This document shows positions 13,301-26,607 of a DNA stretch of 64,000 nt, piece after piece. Position 1 is the first letter of the stretch; each line of letters starts with the position of its first letter. Source of the DNA: Trichoplax adhaerens (taxonomy: Eukaryota > Placozoa > Uniplacotomia > Trichoplacea > Trichoplacidae). The position numbers and the translations under genes were made by a program. Below the pieces are notes generated by a model that made no database searches, had not been told where the DNA came from, and was given only the letters and a program-made list of their open reading frames with translations. The stretch is from assembly GCF_000150275.1 (NCBI RefSeq), contig NW_002060947.1, positions 8,054,482-8,118,481 on the forward strand. The letters run 5' to 3'.

Positions 13301-16300
13301 AGTTTAGGACTTGAGGAAATACTTCTATCCATATCGATTCCAATACTTCTATAATGATGAAAGCATTACTATTATTAGAGGATATTAAATTAACTACCGA
13401 ACAAGAGTAGTTAATTAGTAATTGTAGATGACCTAGTACGTATTGAGATTTCTTGGAATTCATGTTATTACCCATATTTAGAAAATTTCTGTTAAATAAT
13501 ACATTAATTAATTCAACAGCATAACTTTGTTTTAGGTACGATGATTACTCCAAAGTAGTTCAAATTTACTTCGTTACCTGACGGAAGAAAGTACATTTGC
13601 TAAGAACGAAAATACTTTTCTTAGTTCGTTTTCTCTGCATGAGGGTAGCAAGTACGATAATCCATTTCCTAGAAGAACATCAAGTTGATTGAATGTTTCA
13701 AATGAATCATAATGCAAAGCCACAACCGTATAGGCAATAGAGCAGTAAATATTATCAATGGTAGATGAGAGCTTGCAAGGTATGTTTTCTGTTAGGTATT
13801 ACCTGAGAGCAACTTAATTTCTGATAATCGAAATCCTTTGCTTGCGGTAAATATTTCCTCTACACTATCAGTATAAAGTACTACGCAGTCCCACAAATGC
13901 CGACGTTTCGTAATATCATTTTGGCAATAATTAAAGTCACTAGAGTATAGAATTATTATTTTAGAATGAATTAAACTATAGCAAGCAATAAACATCAATA
14001 ATATTTTACTGCACGTACTTGCATGTAACGATAAAAGCGTCTACAATAATACCCGCAATATGGAAAATATTCATATTTTTGGTAATATATAGTTGTGCCA
14101 TTGCAAAATAGCCTATGTACATCCAGCAAATAATTGAGAATATGAGGATTTATGTTGTTCAGGCAATAAATAATAATAGGAAGATGAAATATTATTTACT
14201 TTACCTTTCTTTATTATTAACTCTTTTTGTGTTTCCAAATTTCTTGAATCAAGCATTGCGAGAAGGTCGAACATTTTCGTCGTCTACAGGTAAAGAAGGT
14301 ACTGGTAAGGGATAAAGGATCATCTCTCCTTGTATTAAATATCTTATAAACTATTTTTCATATACCACATCTTCTGCATCAGCAATACAAGCCAGCGTAA
14401 TATACAAACTCAGAAAATTATGCAATCCTACAGCATTTAATTCTCCCATTCGACGCTTGTGAAATTTAGAGTATATTCTAATTGCAAGAAGAAAATCTTA
14501 TTACAAATGATGTGCTATCGAGAAAAGAAGCAATGGATATGATTTACAGAGCATGTTTAAATTACCTTCCTTTTATTTGTTTCCATATTCGATTCGAATT
14601 CTCTATTGACAAGAGGTCCTTCAAATGGAATGCAAGATGTTGCAGAAAGTAGCCGTAGCTATTTTCATCTTGTCTATTGCTATAAAGCCGAAATGTTAAT
14701 AAGTCAGAAACGATTTCTTATACCTCATTGAGCCATTAATAAATTTCAACCGCTGACAGTATACTTAACTTAGATCTCACCTCTCATCTATCCCTTGACA
14801 CCTTAAAACACATTTATCCATCCATTCACGAGCAGAGCGACTAACAATTACATCAAATAAGAATCGATAACAAAACAATAAGTAAAATAGACCTCAGTGA
14901 GCACTTTAAAACAGATGTTAAAGTAAAAATTAGTAACCAACTCGTTACCTTAGTATGGGTACGTTATCTATCGATTGCAAATCAAGGCGATATGAATCAT
15001 TCTATAGTCACGTAATAAAAAAAATACTCTTTCTAACCACTACCATTTAAACAATATCGACATCATATTAGTATTAACAGAGTTTGTAGCACCAACCAAT
15101 CGCCGATGAAAATAGTCCCACATCCATAATATTACATCTGTATTTGCACCCCAATTCTTCGAAAGCATTAAACAAAACTGTAAATGAAGTCGACGATTCC
15201 CTTCTCCGATATCCTGATCCTGATAAAAGCGTATAATGTAATCCAATTAATATCATCAAATAATGAAAGGTAATGCTATCATTATAGTAGTGATTGCAGT
15301 ATAAATAGCACCAACCGGAGATAAACTTAATTTCAATAAGTCTTGCACAATAATCCAGTTGCTAGGTCGACTTGTCTAATGATGATAAATGTAACTTAAT
15401 GAGCTCCTAACACGTCCAAAACTTGTTAAGTAGGACAACATCTATATTTACTAAATTTTATATGTTACGCTTCGTGCAAGCGAGTACTATAGTAGTAGTA
15501 TGATTGCTTTATCAGTCTATGTACTCTAGAAGGTTCAGATTTTAATTGGCCGCGGGCATCGTACGAATACAGGGTAGTAATACTAGCCAATAACCACCAG
15601 CTAAAAGTTAGTGGGTCTTTGCAGTTAAACTGGTTGCTACCTGGCGAAAATAAACAAACCATCGTGGTTGGGTAAGGTTGATACTATAATTTAAATGGTT
15701 TCTTTTAACGATAACAAGTGTAACATACAATTTTTCGGCACATGGTCGTCATCATGAACTGTATCAATGCTTAATATTTTGCTAATCACGGCACTGTTTA
15801 GGACACTCCAAAATGCCTAAGTATAAGTAAAAGAAGAAAATTTATACGAATACAATTAAATACCTAATTAAAGCGGTGATACGAAGTAAGCTGATGGGTG
15901 CATTGTACCTGTGCACCATAGTTTTTGGAAATATCATCTGTAGTGTAAATAACTGTCAACCAAACTTGCAAGCAACAGGAGCAAGGAAATGGAAGCGATC
16001 TCTTCCGTTCTTCGGCTGATGATGCCTTCAAGTCATGTTTTGATTAGATTAATTACATCATAACTTATACGCATTAAGACGATAGAATAGTATTACAACA
16101 AGTGAATTTACTTTGCTAAATATATTGCTTGCAACCATCACCAACTCCCATAGAATATCGATGCATGCAGCTTCTACGTTAACGTTACCTACAGAATAAA
16201 AGTACAACAATATTATTCGGATATGTAACTTTAATTACAAAGTCAGTACCATTCTTTAAAAATAGTAATGAAAGGGTTTAATACTCAGTTTTTATTGTAC

Positions 16301-17795
16301 TAACATTGTTTCGACATTAGCCTATAGAGTGTTTCTATGTAGCAAAAGTGCATATCTAAATGCAAATGAAATAGATGATCGGTGATAGGTCTACTACTGC
16401 TAACACGGAATGCTATTTGATGCGGTGTTAATGAGTCATAATATTGAAATAAATGGCCACTATAGGAAATAGCCTTCGATAATTGTTCTGCTAAAGCCGA
16501 CGACAAAGACAACTGTTGCGTATAGAAAGCATAATCTCGTAACATTGGATGAGATTCGAAATCGTCCATATACCTGTAATAGAAAACACGCATAAAATAT
16601 AATAATGGCAAAATTTAGCAATTAGCAAACTATGCAATCCCTTCATTAATTCATTCAGATTATTTATTAACAATGTTCTCGGTAACTTATTACCTATATA
16701 CAAATATACAAATGTATAACAAAAATTCAGCCATTTCATGACGTTGCTGGCCAAGATTGGTTTCTGTAAGCATAAACAATGATTGAAATAGAGTATTGTT
16801 AGTGTTTGTATTTCAAGTTTAATCGCACACAAAAATATTATATTAAAACGAAGTTGAAGAAATTATTTCTTTCATATTAGCAATTAGACCTGTCAAATCC
16901 TGTCTACTAATTGGATTCTTGAATGTTAGAATCTTTTGCCTTCAAGCATGAAACAAAGCAAAAGTAAAATGTTAGCCAACCAATGCAGTACCAGTAGGTA
17001 TAAAAGAGGCCGCATGGATCTCGAATTGATGTACAGTAGGTATTCGACATGATTCCTAACAACTAATATACTCGTACTCGTATCACTATCAAGTGAAGTA
17101 TAGCATGATGAATAAACAGCCAACCTCAGTAAAGCAAAAAGTTTATCAGTGTGTTGAGCAAGTGCTAATGGAGTAACCCAACGACGACCCATTAATGAAC
17201 AATTGGACCGTTGGAAAGCTTCAATTTGTGGATCTTGAGACTTTAGAAATCTGTGTAACAATTCAAACTTTTAGCTATGATGTATTCAATCATCCTTGAT
17301 ACTGATGTGAAATATCGCCTCTACTCAATGAATCAGTCACCATTAGCTTAGGTTGCACCTTACCGAGCAAGACGGCCACTGCCTATAAAAGTGGATATTG
17401 ATACATTTTCTAGCTGTAACAAATTCATTTCATGGCGACACTTGAACCAATGAGCTTCGACATCATGCCCTGAATGAAGACAAGGACAAGCAATATCACT
17501 TTCAGTATTGATGTTTAATTTTCAAAGGTGGAAGCAGGAGAGCTGCAAGCATGCACAGCCATAATCTACTCTAGCTTTCCTTGCAGGCTCATTTTGAATA
17601 CCATCTACTACACATTGACGATTACATGCATGATTTACCTGTGGAAAGGGCTCGATCTAGCATCGGATTGCCCTTTTGCGGGATCATTAAATCAGTCTTC
17701 TCGCTGAAATCATCATCTGAAGATGGCAATGACGTTGTTGACGAACCACTTAATGATATCAAGTCGTCCTCGACGGCGATATCCATAGGCTCCAT
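10322..17795 (-). CDS. MMS22L: MMS22L, replication-fork repair protein, 36 exons
   Basis: Exons in transcript order: 17639-17795, 17364-17469, 17072-17250, 16694-16763, 16305-16573, 16112-16188, 15909-16025, 15729-15816, 15525-15640, 15316-15375, 15044-15219, 14781-14840, 14566-14679, 14366-14477, 14205-14283, 14019-14112, 13803-13939, 13578-13668, 13210-13488, 13049-13120, 12810-12959, 12676-12721, 12507-12584, 12297-12412, 12161-12221, 11928-12041, 11732-11833, 11607-11651, 11470-11516, 11304-11382, 11167-11225, 10960-11054, 10735-10751, 10649-10693, 10404-10537, 10322-10343. They sum to exactly 1221 codons (1220 residues), close to the vertebrate protein of about 1240. Similarity runs end to end: HLFHLHLDMHFCYIETLY, DPLTFSWWL, RIYSKFHKRRMGELN, RLIDMLLLPNA. 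MMS22L pairs with TONSL to help load RAD51 at stalled forks in the nucleus. Some boundaries (end of exon 3, start of exon 27) have alternative sites. Exon 33 is only 17 bases. Confidence 0.93.
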
Positions 17796-17837
17796 GGCAC
17801 AATTTATTCAAGATGACTGGATTCACTGGAAGAAGTC

Positions 17838-17846
17838 GCCATTTTG
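17838..17846 (-). promoter_or_regulatory. Possible YY1-type site just upstream of MMS22L ATG
   Basis: The minus strand reads CCAAAATGGCGAC about 45 bases before the MMS22L start codon, close to the animal YY1 core (AAAATGGCG). YY1-type sites are often found near transcription starts of housekeeping genes. The assignment rests on the motif and its position only. Confidence 0.3.
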
Positions 17847-18019
17847 GATTCTTTGCTAGACAGGACGAACTGCAAGGATGAAAGTGACGTCGATCAAGAG
17901 CTGACTCGACAACAAGAAACAACACGAAAGACGGACGATTCAACCAACACTAGGACCTGACCCGGTCAAAAGATGAAAGTTATGCAGCGTCAATCTCGAC
18001 CAAGGGGATGCTGAGTCTT

Positions 18020-18240
18020 TACAGTGTACAGTACAGTGTCGTTTTTGCTCATTCGCGAACAGTACTTGTACTGTACAAGAACAACAACCGTGTACTGTAG
18101 GTCGGGTGAAAGTTATGAAACGTCAATCTCCAGTTCTCAACCGACGGCATACAGTACAGTACTGACATGCTGTACGTCCATCCACGAACTGGAATCAGTG
18201 TACTGTACAGTGTACAGTACCCTACAGTACTCTCGTAGGC
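18020..18240. repeat. Cluster of GTAC/TACAGTAC palindromes
   Basis: About 220 bases dense in overlapping short palindromes of the TACAGTAC and GTACTGTAC kind. The same words recur in the tandem array at 49.7-50.2 kb and are sparse elsewhere. They could form hairpins, or be the degenerate edge of a minisatellite. Confidence 0.6.
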
Positions 18241-18249
18241 ATCACTTTG

Positions 18250-19190
18250 CATGTTTATACACGTTCGTCTCTATTCGTCTTAAAGCACTCTCACAGGGAG
18301 ACCTCGAAATCCGAGGGGAAGCTGTCCACGGTTGTATCACAGAGATGCACGACGGAGTTTATATACGGTACAAGCTCGTCTCAGCATACTCTCACAATGA
18401 CAGCTCAAAATCCGACTGGGACGCTGTCCAAGGTTGGATCACAAAGATGCACGGCGGTGTTTATGTTTACAAGCGGTACACGTTCGTCTCGACACACTCT
18501 CACAGAGACAGCTCGAAATCCCAGTCTGACGCTGTTCAAGGTTGAATCATAGAGATGCACGACGGTGTTTATAGACTGTCACTGTGCGGTAAACGTTCGT
18601 CTCAACACACTCTTTTTTACACAGACAGCTCGAAATCCCAGTCTGACGCTGTCCAAGGTTGAATCACAGAGATGCACGACGGTGTTTATAGACTGTGCGG
18701 TATAAGTTCGTCTCAGCACACTCACACAGACAGCTCGAAATCCCAGTCTGACGCTGTGCAAGGTTGAATCACAGAGATGCTCGACGGTGTTTATTGTCAT
18801 TCTATACGGTAAACGTTCGTCTCAACACACACTCAGACAGCTCGAAATCCCAGTCTGACGCTGTCCAAGGTTGAATCACAGAGGTACACGACGGTGTTTA
18901 TTGTCATTCTATACGGTAAACGTGCATCTTAACACACTCTCATAGAGACAGCTCGAAATCCGAGAGTGACGCTGTCCAAGGTTGAATGACAGAGATGCAC
19001 GACGGTGTTTATGCTCGGTATACGTTCGTCTCAACACACACTCAGACAGCTCGAAATCCCCATGTGTCACTGTCCAAGGTTGAATCGTAGAGATGCACGA
19101 CCGAATAGCCTGTTTCTACGGTAGGCAGCTCAAAATCCGAGCGTGTCGCTGTCCAAGGTTGAATCACAGAGATGCACGACCGTCACGACA
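18250..19190. repeat. Minisatellite, about nine units of 80-117 bp
   Basis: Nine imperfect direct repeats, each carrying a CTCGAAATCC-like box followed by GACGCTGTCCAAGGTTGAAT and AGATGCACGACGG. The first box recurs near 18303, 18404, 18512, 18629, 18734, 18841, 18952, 19050 and 19129. The array lies 0.45 kb upstream of the MMS22L start codon. Length variation between units comes mostly from the segment between the GTTTAT end and the next box. Confidence 0.9.
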
Positions 19191-20465
19191 GTTGCTATGC
19201 CACCGAAGGGAGATGACAGAATGGCAAATGTTGCCAATCGCCAATGTCTCGCGCTTACAGATTGAATGGATTACTGTTTCTTATAGATCTATATCTAACC
19301 TTGCGAGTCTAATAATACCGAGTGTCCTTATACCTGTAAATTCTGTGTATCTCTTGGTGTTTTGAATCTGTCTTACAATAAAGCGCTCCTCTCCGACACA
19401 GTCTCTTTGTGATAGAAGTCTCCTGAATATCTACTTTATAATATGACCAATGATGAGCAAATTGCCAATGAATACTTGGGTAATTTAATAATGGCTTTGC
19501 AAGAAACAATTATCTTAGCATATTTTAAAGGGTTAATTATTATCAAATAATATTAAAATAACGATTAGCATAGTACCAATAATGTTTTCCGCTGATGCCT
19601 AACTAAAGTCAATTAATTCCAGCTTCTTATTTTACTAGCCAATATCTCAAAAACGAAATTCAATTTCTTCGCTATCAAAGACACACTTATATTCATCATA
19701 TTTATGTAATTATCTTCATTATTATTTTATAATTTATTATATATGCCTCCACAGAACCTAATTTGTTCTTATAGGCTACCTCTTCTGAAATTTCTAGAAT
19801 TAATTTTCTAGAAATTAAGCTGATAAGCGTATAAAAGTAGAACGATGTAAACCTATCGAAATTTTTTGTTGGTAGTCGCATTTTTACTTTCAATTTCTTT
19901 CATTTTCAGAATTTGCTAGTTAACTATATTTCTCTAAGCGTTACTAAAGCAATATATCCATTAATTAATTATCACTTAATAGAAACGTCATTCAAAACAA
20001 GTTCATACCATTTCAACATATTTTATTCTACGTTTAGAGCAATAAAATTGTTATGAAAGATTTAAAAATAAGATTATTACAGGAAATTGTTATCAGAAAA
20101 GGATATCAAAGTACTAGGGTTGCTATAAGATATTTTATGTAACGCACTTAGGATAGGACCTCTCCGTATGGTTAAAATTTCCTAAGGACATGGTCAGTAA
20201 TCTATTTTAGCTAGGTCAATAACGTTCATTCTATCCCCTTCCATCGTATTGATAATATGTATGAATATTAGCGTACAGAGAACAATAAATTGTTATTACT
20301 CGCACAGATTGCCATAAAGAAGAAACTTCAAGGACTAAATAATTCAAAATTAAATAGCATAAACAAAGAACCGTACTTAATTCTGGTATAAAAATAATCA
20401 TTTCAAAAATGGCTCAATAATTTCATTGCATTTTAAAATTAATTTTGCCAATTATAGATAATAAC

Positions 20466-23400
20466 TTATAATTCATCGCGATTACTTGAACTTTCGTCAT
20501 CAGCTTGTCCATCTTTTTCGTCTCCTGTTTGTGACTAATTTATTTCGATCAGATAAATTCAAGAATGGGATTAGTTATTATCTTTTAAGAAGTATACCAA
20601 TAATTTAAGCAAAAATTGGGATAATTTGCAACAACTGTGGTAATATCATTATAATTTTTAGCCTACTTGCAAAGATATAACTATCAGAATAAATAAACTA
20701 TGCAATCTATTTATGTTTTTGCATTAATACACTTACTAAATCATCATCTTCAGATTCATCACTATTAGAAAGAGGTACAAATAATGATAGCTTTTCCGAT
20801 AGCTTGCTGTTGTTCTAATTTTAAATAGAAACATATTGACAAGATGTGAATAATCAGTGCTTTCTTACAGGGTTAAAATATTATTGGAGAAATGACTGCA
20901 ATAACAGTATTCAGCAAATTCTTAAAGAATTTTAAAGGTAACCTCATCAGATATATTATTAATTTCTTCTGTTGTGATAATGCCATCTTTGTCAGTATCT
21001 ACTTTTGCAAATATCTAAGTAGTTTAATAAAATAGATTGCACCATGTGGATGTTACATAAGCTATAATCTGGCCATGCTGAAATATTAGAAAGAACTACT
21101 GGAATACTTCATTCTCGTAAAATACCTCGATACAAAATCGTTTGGCCTGCTTCAATTCCTCTTCATCTGATTGCTCAGGTAGGCTCTAAGGAATAAAAAT
21201 GGAATTAAAAAAATACGCACAACATGTATCAAGCTTTTTCGATGATATTAGGGTTCTAGACTGCAACCTCCTGGTTAAATATTTTAAAATTCTAATTTTT
21301 AACCTGAATCCTGAATGGCACAATTTTAAAGGCTACAGCTAATTAGAATGATTCTTGTCAATTGAAAATGACATATCCAATTAGGCAATAACTTTTTAAT
21401 CATAAACTTAGCTGACAGAGAATAGCAAAAATGAACAGGGCGTCTACTTGATAAAATTAAGATTCTAAGATTTCCATTTTTAAGAGCTTTAAAGTAATAA
21501 TATTTTACTGTTAGTTACACTCTAATTTGATCGAAAATAAGTATCATCAGTAGCTAACGATGCCTGCAGTATCTTCAATAACTCAATTTTTCCTTAAGTA
21601 GTGAATAATTTTTACCACAAACATTGTTAACGGAATGAATGAATTTCAATGGTAATTTCTAATACTGTAATACTTCACGATTTAAATATATGAAGTTAAT
21701 AGATTGAGAAAATTAACGTTTAATGTTGAATCTTATTAAATTGTAATGTTCTCATTGATCAAGTTTAAAAGCATCCCAGTGATGGACGTTATTGAATACG
21801 AACCATCGAAAGACTTTTTACAAGTGTCTTCAGATCATTTTTCTTCGCATCTTCGAAAAGCCACTTGAGATATTCCCTAAATCTACATATTAAATAAGTG
21901 AACATGTTTCAAAATTCGTCAATAGACAACCATGATAAACAAATTATACGATATAATTCAACTTTAGCCCGTTGTGAATCAATTTTACTATTTGACTCTC
22001 CGAACTTAATCTACTCCCTACTCGAGGTATTCATCATCTTCAGCTGGGTCTGTAAGCCCAGTAAAATTAGTTTCATTTAGAGTTTGCGAAACTTGCTGGA
22101 CATCTTTGCATAAGCTTGCGTCATATGATTTTTCAGCAGGTAAAAACCAAGTATTTACGGCAATATTGCGATTATAAGATCGAACATGATGATACCTATA
22201 GATAACGCCATTAGCAGCAACAGTTTTATAATTAGAGTTAGACTATACAAGAAAGAACAAATTATGATAAAATATCCTCCAGACTGTAACATTATATCGT
22301 CGATCCACGTAGCCTATAAAAACTAATAGACTGAAGTTTCTCATTGGTATAGGGAATCAGATAAATGCCCTTATTTATTCCAGTCCTGCTAAGCACAAAC
22401 CAAATTATCTACAAATATATGTAAATACGTCGCAAGCTATCGAAGATAGTAGAAAAATCTAGTATATAATTCAGTATTTAATCACAATACCATTTTTTGG
22501 TAAGTAAATAGCTCGAAATTGCAGAAAATGATGCTGTGAATTATAATAGTCAATGAGTGGAATAATGAAGCATATGCCTTACACTTGGTAACAACAAGGA
22601 TAGGTATACGTATATTGGAAATTTCACTAAACTTTACAAAACCTCCATCAATGCATGCTCAGAGAATAGCATGAACTAAAGAATCAAGACTGGAAATAGA
22701 GCGTGGTAAAGAATTGAATATCCTAGTTTTACTTACCAAAAAACTGGGATGTATAAACAATCGCCAGGCTCCATATGGACATGTATGTAAGATACCTCGG
22801 CGAGCTTTGGAAACTTGTTCAAATCTACACTGAAATATTATAAGTTAAAGATGCATTTTCATTACTAGGAGTGCCATTTGCTATCTTACTAGCATTTAGA
22901 TACTGGGTATGTCAATTGTAGAAATAATTGTGGATCTATTTGGATGGCTAATAATGCAAATATATATTATAAGACACTGTTTTAAATCCTTGATAGAAAC
23001 AATTAGCGCCTGCATTGTAGATTAGAAAATTTATAGCAACGTCCATAAAAGTCATTTCGATGTTTATTACGCTTAGAGACACACACAAAAAATAATTGTG
23101 AATACTACTTCTTATATAGACAAATGATTAATACTGATATCAATTATATATATTTAAGTACCATTACAAACCTAAGCTTAAAAGAATAGTACACATATAT
23201 ACAAGTATACAACATTGGACTCTTGTTATAACTGCTTTAAGAATATCATATTTCTTTGCTGTAATGATATCGCATATTTAGTAATAATTTCTATCCTTAA
23301 AGGATGCTCATGATACGTATTGTAGCCTTTTTAAATCGATAGATATAGAAGGGCTTTATATAAAGTGAGATTTTATAAGAAATGATAATACTTCTTATTT

Positions 23401-26400
23401 TAATTTTGCAGACACTTAATTACATTGGGTCATAGTGCTATCTTACCTGTCTACATCAACATTGGAATAAGCACCTTTAGAAACTTCGATTAATTCCTTA
23501 AGAGCAAAATAGGAAATCAATGACCATAGTCAGCTTAAACGCTAAGAAAAAAGCTGCTATTGTTATTCCACTATATTGGTTCTATTTCATATTTTAATAG
23601 GCAATAAAGCAATGGCTAGAATATTCCTAGGTTGCAGTGACTTAACGTACGCTAACGTAAAATTAAAGGCATTTTCATAATTGATAAACAAATCGATTAT
23701 TTGATGTTACCTCTCTCGGATAACTACTATTTATCATAACTAAATCTTTTGTACCACGAAATAAACAGTTGAGATTCTGGTACCCATCTGTATGTAGAAC
23801 AGACTTTGTTCCGCCACTGCTAAACCACATTACCTAAATTAGAACGCATGACATCAATTTCACATTATGGCTATTTGAAAAATTTATCCTAGAAAAGCTC
23901 GAGTACCTAGCTGTCATTGCTAACACTTACATCATCAGTCAGAGTAAATACTTGACATTGCAAGCAGGACGGCAGGTATACATCTTTTCTACAATATAGG
24001 TACAAAGATTACCATCGAAATTAAATTAATGGAAAATGAATAAAATTATACGTACAGAAAGCATAAAATATCGTTTAATTATGTACAATGCATAATCATG
24101 GTTAAATTTTGAATGCACTTATAGCACACAATATCCACATGAAGTAGGAGAAGATTGCAATATACTATCGATTGAAATCATAATGGAGTCGTAATAATGA
24201 ACTGGATTTTAGCAACATGCTTAAAATCATTTGTGAAATACGGTAAATATCTTTCATGAGTCTATAGTCTATAAATAATTATAGTCCTTCTCTAGAATAG
24301 CTTTAATTAATATTAAATGAGGGTAGACAGTCGTACTTTGTAAACCCAAATCATACTATAACCAAAAGAATAGATGGGAATTAATGATGGTGCGGGAAGA
24401 CTTCATAAACTAGCTATCCTTTAGGCATAGTCACAGTAATTCATTGGATTCTTACGACAATGCTAAAATACTGCATGAAATAGGGTAGATATTATCTTAT
24501 TAGCATAGTAGTTAATCACTGTTATCCTACTCTAGAATGGCACTAATATTAAGTAAGAATGGACAGTAATTTACGTCAGATCGAAGTCAAATATAGCTGC
24601 AATGATAAAGTAGATTTAGTATGGCAAAGTCTATGGAATCATCTATAAATTAGCTACCCTTAAAGTCGTCAATTAAATACAGTAGATATTTTTACGTTAA
24701 CCTATAGTCAATATTTATAGTCCTTCTCCAGAATGGCACTAAATGTTGACTAAAAATGGATGGTAGATTACTGCAGACTGAAGTCATAATATAGTAGTAA
24801 TGACGGATCAGAATCAGTACGATAAAGTCTATGAAACAAGTTATTCTCAAAATCGTCTATCATATAAAGTAGATATATTTACATTGCCCTATCGTATAGT
24901 CAATAATTTAGTTCTTCTCTAGAATGGAATGGTACTAACGTTGAGTAAGAATGAATTGTAGTTTACTGCAGATTAAAGTCATAATATAGCTACAACGACA
25001 GATCCGATTTAGTTTGGTAAAGTCTTTGAAATTAACTATGAACGAGCTATCCCTAAAATCCTTTATTAAATACTTTTTTTAATTTCACATTAAGCTATAG
25101 TCAATAATTTTAGTTCTATTCTAGAATAGCATTGATGTTAAGTAAGAACGGACGGTAGTTTATTGCAGATATAGTCATAATATATGTAGTTAAAACGACG
25201 AATTAGATTTAGTATGGTAAAATCTTTGAAATCATTTATGAACTAGCTATCCTTAAGATCGTCTATTAAATACACTAGTTATTTTTATTTTACCCTATGT
25301 TAAGAAATTTAGTCCTAGTCTTGAATTTTACTAATTTTAAGTAAGGCCTAGCAGCAGTTTACTTTAGAACGAAATCGTAATAGAATTTCAACGATGGAAT
25401 AGATTTTGTAACATGTACGAGTATTTCTGAAATCATCTATGAGCTAGCTGTCTATCTTTCAAATCCCCTATCAAATACGGTCAATAACTTTGCATGAACA
25501 TAAAGTCAATCGTATTAATCCTTCTCTAAAATGATACTAATATTAAATTAAGAGTAGGTAGTAGTTTTCTTGGATCAATACCATCGTCTTGCAATAAAAA
25601 GGACTTGATTAAATAACCTTTTACTGAAATTATCTATAAACTAGCTGCCATTAAGACGTTACTAAACTCGAGCCATTTTAGGAGTTTTAGCAGAATAGAT
25701 AGAAATTTACTTCTGTCGAAAAAAGGTAAAATAATGATAGGTGTAAAATGTTACATGCTGTTTTGTTTAGCAGTAAGTAATAGCATTGATCGATTTGATG
25801 TCAATTTTCGTTTTACGTAACAACAAGTGTTAGCTAATGGAAAACTATCTTAATGATTGAGGTTGGTTTTAACTTTGAGCGTTTGCTTAATTCGCTATCA
25901 AAGCAATACAGCTAATTTCGGCCAAAATGGTTGCTATTACATTAACGAGAAACAAGTTCTAGGTAACAATATTCGCATGTAAGGATTTATTCAAGACCTA
26001 TGGATTACCATAGAACTAGTGGATGAATCTACTGATCCATTTTCAGTAAATATCTCACAATCTAAGTCAACACCATACCATCAAGGAGAAACAATTTCTA
26101 TACAACTGTTTTAATATTGAAACTAATCCCTAAAAAATGAAATCGAAGGGATATTTATCTGCTACTTTACCGAAATGGCTCTGGCACTTTATCGACCATA
26201 TATTCGTTAGTATTATTATAACGAAGTAGAAAATCTTTAAACGACATATCTTCAGGCATTATTGTACGATTTTCTTTTTTCCGTTGTTCAACACTGATAT
26301 TAACATTAGCTGATTCTGGCTCAGCTAAGAAATAATCATCTGACCATAACTTAAAAGCGGGCGATGATTTGGCAGCATCTTTCATCAATAATGGCTTATT

Positions 26401-26607
26401 TTTGTTGAGATACTCTTCAATAAAAATTTTTAACGATGGAAACCCATGACAAGATTCGATATCGGATGAAGGACCAGCGAAACCGATAGGTTTTAAATGG
26501 CCAGGATGATTAGAGTAATCCACGGCCCAAACGCCATTCAGTATGGTGGAAATGAACAAGCAATAAGTTAAAAGGGTGACTATTTGAATTTCAAGGATTA
26601 TTTTCAT
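20466..26607 (-). CDS. JmjC gene A: ER-lumenal JmjC/EF-hand protein (RDEL)
   Basis: Eleven exons: 26171-26607, 23931-23988, 23711-23833, 23447-23496, 22737-22829, 22022-22195, 21804-21876, 21126-21185, 20943-21014, 20737-20814, 20466-20534; 428 residues in frame. An N-terminal signal peptide is followed by the family block GHLKPIGFAG and by a SCLQC CxxC motif. The cupin_8/JmjC core has the Fe(II) ligands H179 and D181 (LHTD) and the distal His in WYHHVRS (about H256). EF-hand loop DTDKDGIITTEE lies at about 362-373. The chain ends NRDEL, a KDEL-type retrieval signal. Sequons NIS and NRT agree with a lumenal protein. Expected activity: 2-oxoglutarate-dependent hydroxylation of an unknown substrate in the ER. 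Last member of the array. Its 2.2 kb first intron holds a tandem repeat. Confidence 0.88.
24230..25680. repeat. Tandem repeat of about 200 bp inside intron 1 of gene A
   Basis: About seven diverged copies. The recognisable core (tatagtc, then about 10-15 AT-rich bases, then TTCTCTAGAATGG-like) recurs near 24262, 24507, 24705, 24895, 25097, 25298 and 25505, a period close to 200 bases. Other shared words are GATTTAGTATGGTAAA and CTAGCTATCCTTAA. Nothing coding is seen in it. The copies have drifted, so the expansion is not recent. Confidence 0.8.

Larger units (their letters stand above)
17796..20465. other. Intergenic upstream of MMS22L, repeat-rich
   Basis: Contains the MMS22L promoter side (17.8-18.0 kb), a cluster of GTAC palindromes (18.02-18.24 kb), a nine-copy minisatellite (18.25-19.19 kb) and then plain AT-rich DNA to the 3' end of JmjC gene A. 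The first 1.4 kb is clearly richer in G+C than its surroundings. The open frames across 18.0-18.8 kb, up to 173 codons, come from the repeats and are not genes. Confidence 0.6.

Noticed and set aside
18024-18545. Open frame of 173 codons on the plus strand, and others at 18247-18800
   Set aside because: They run through the palindrome cluster and the minisatellite; the repeat lacks stops in some frames, and the product has no family resemblance.
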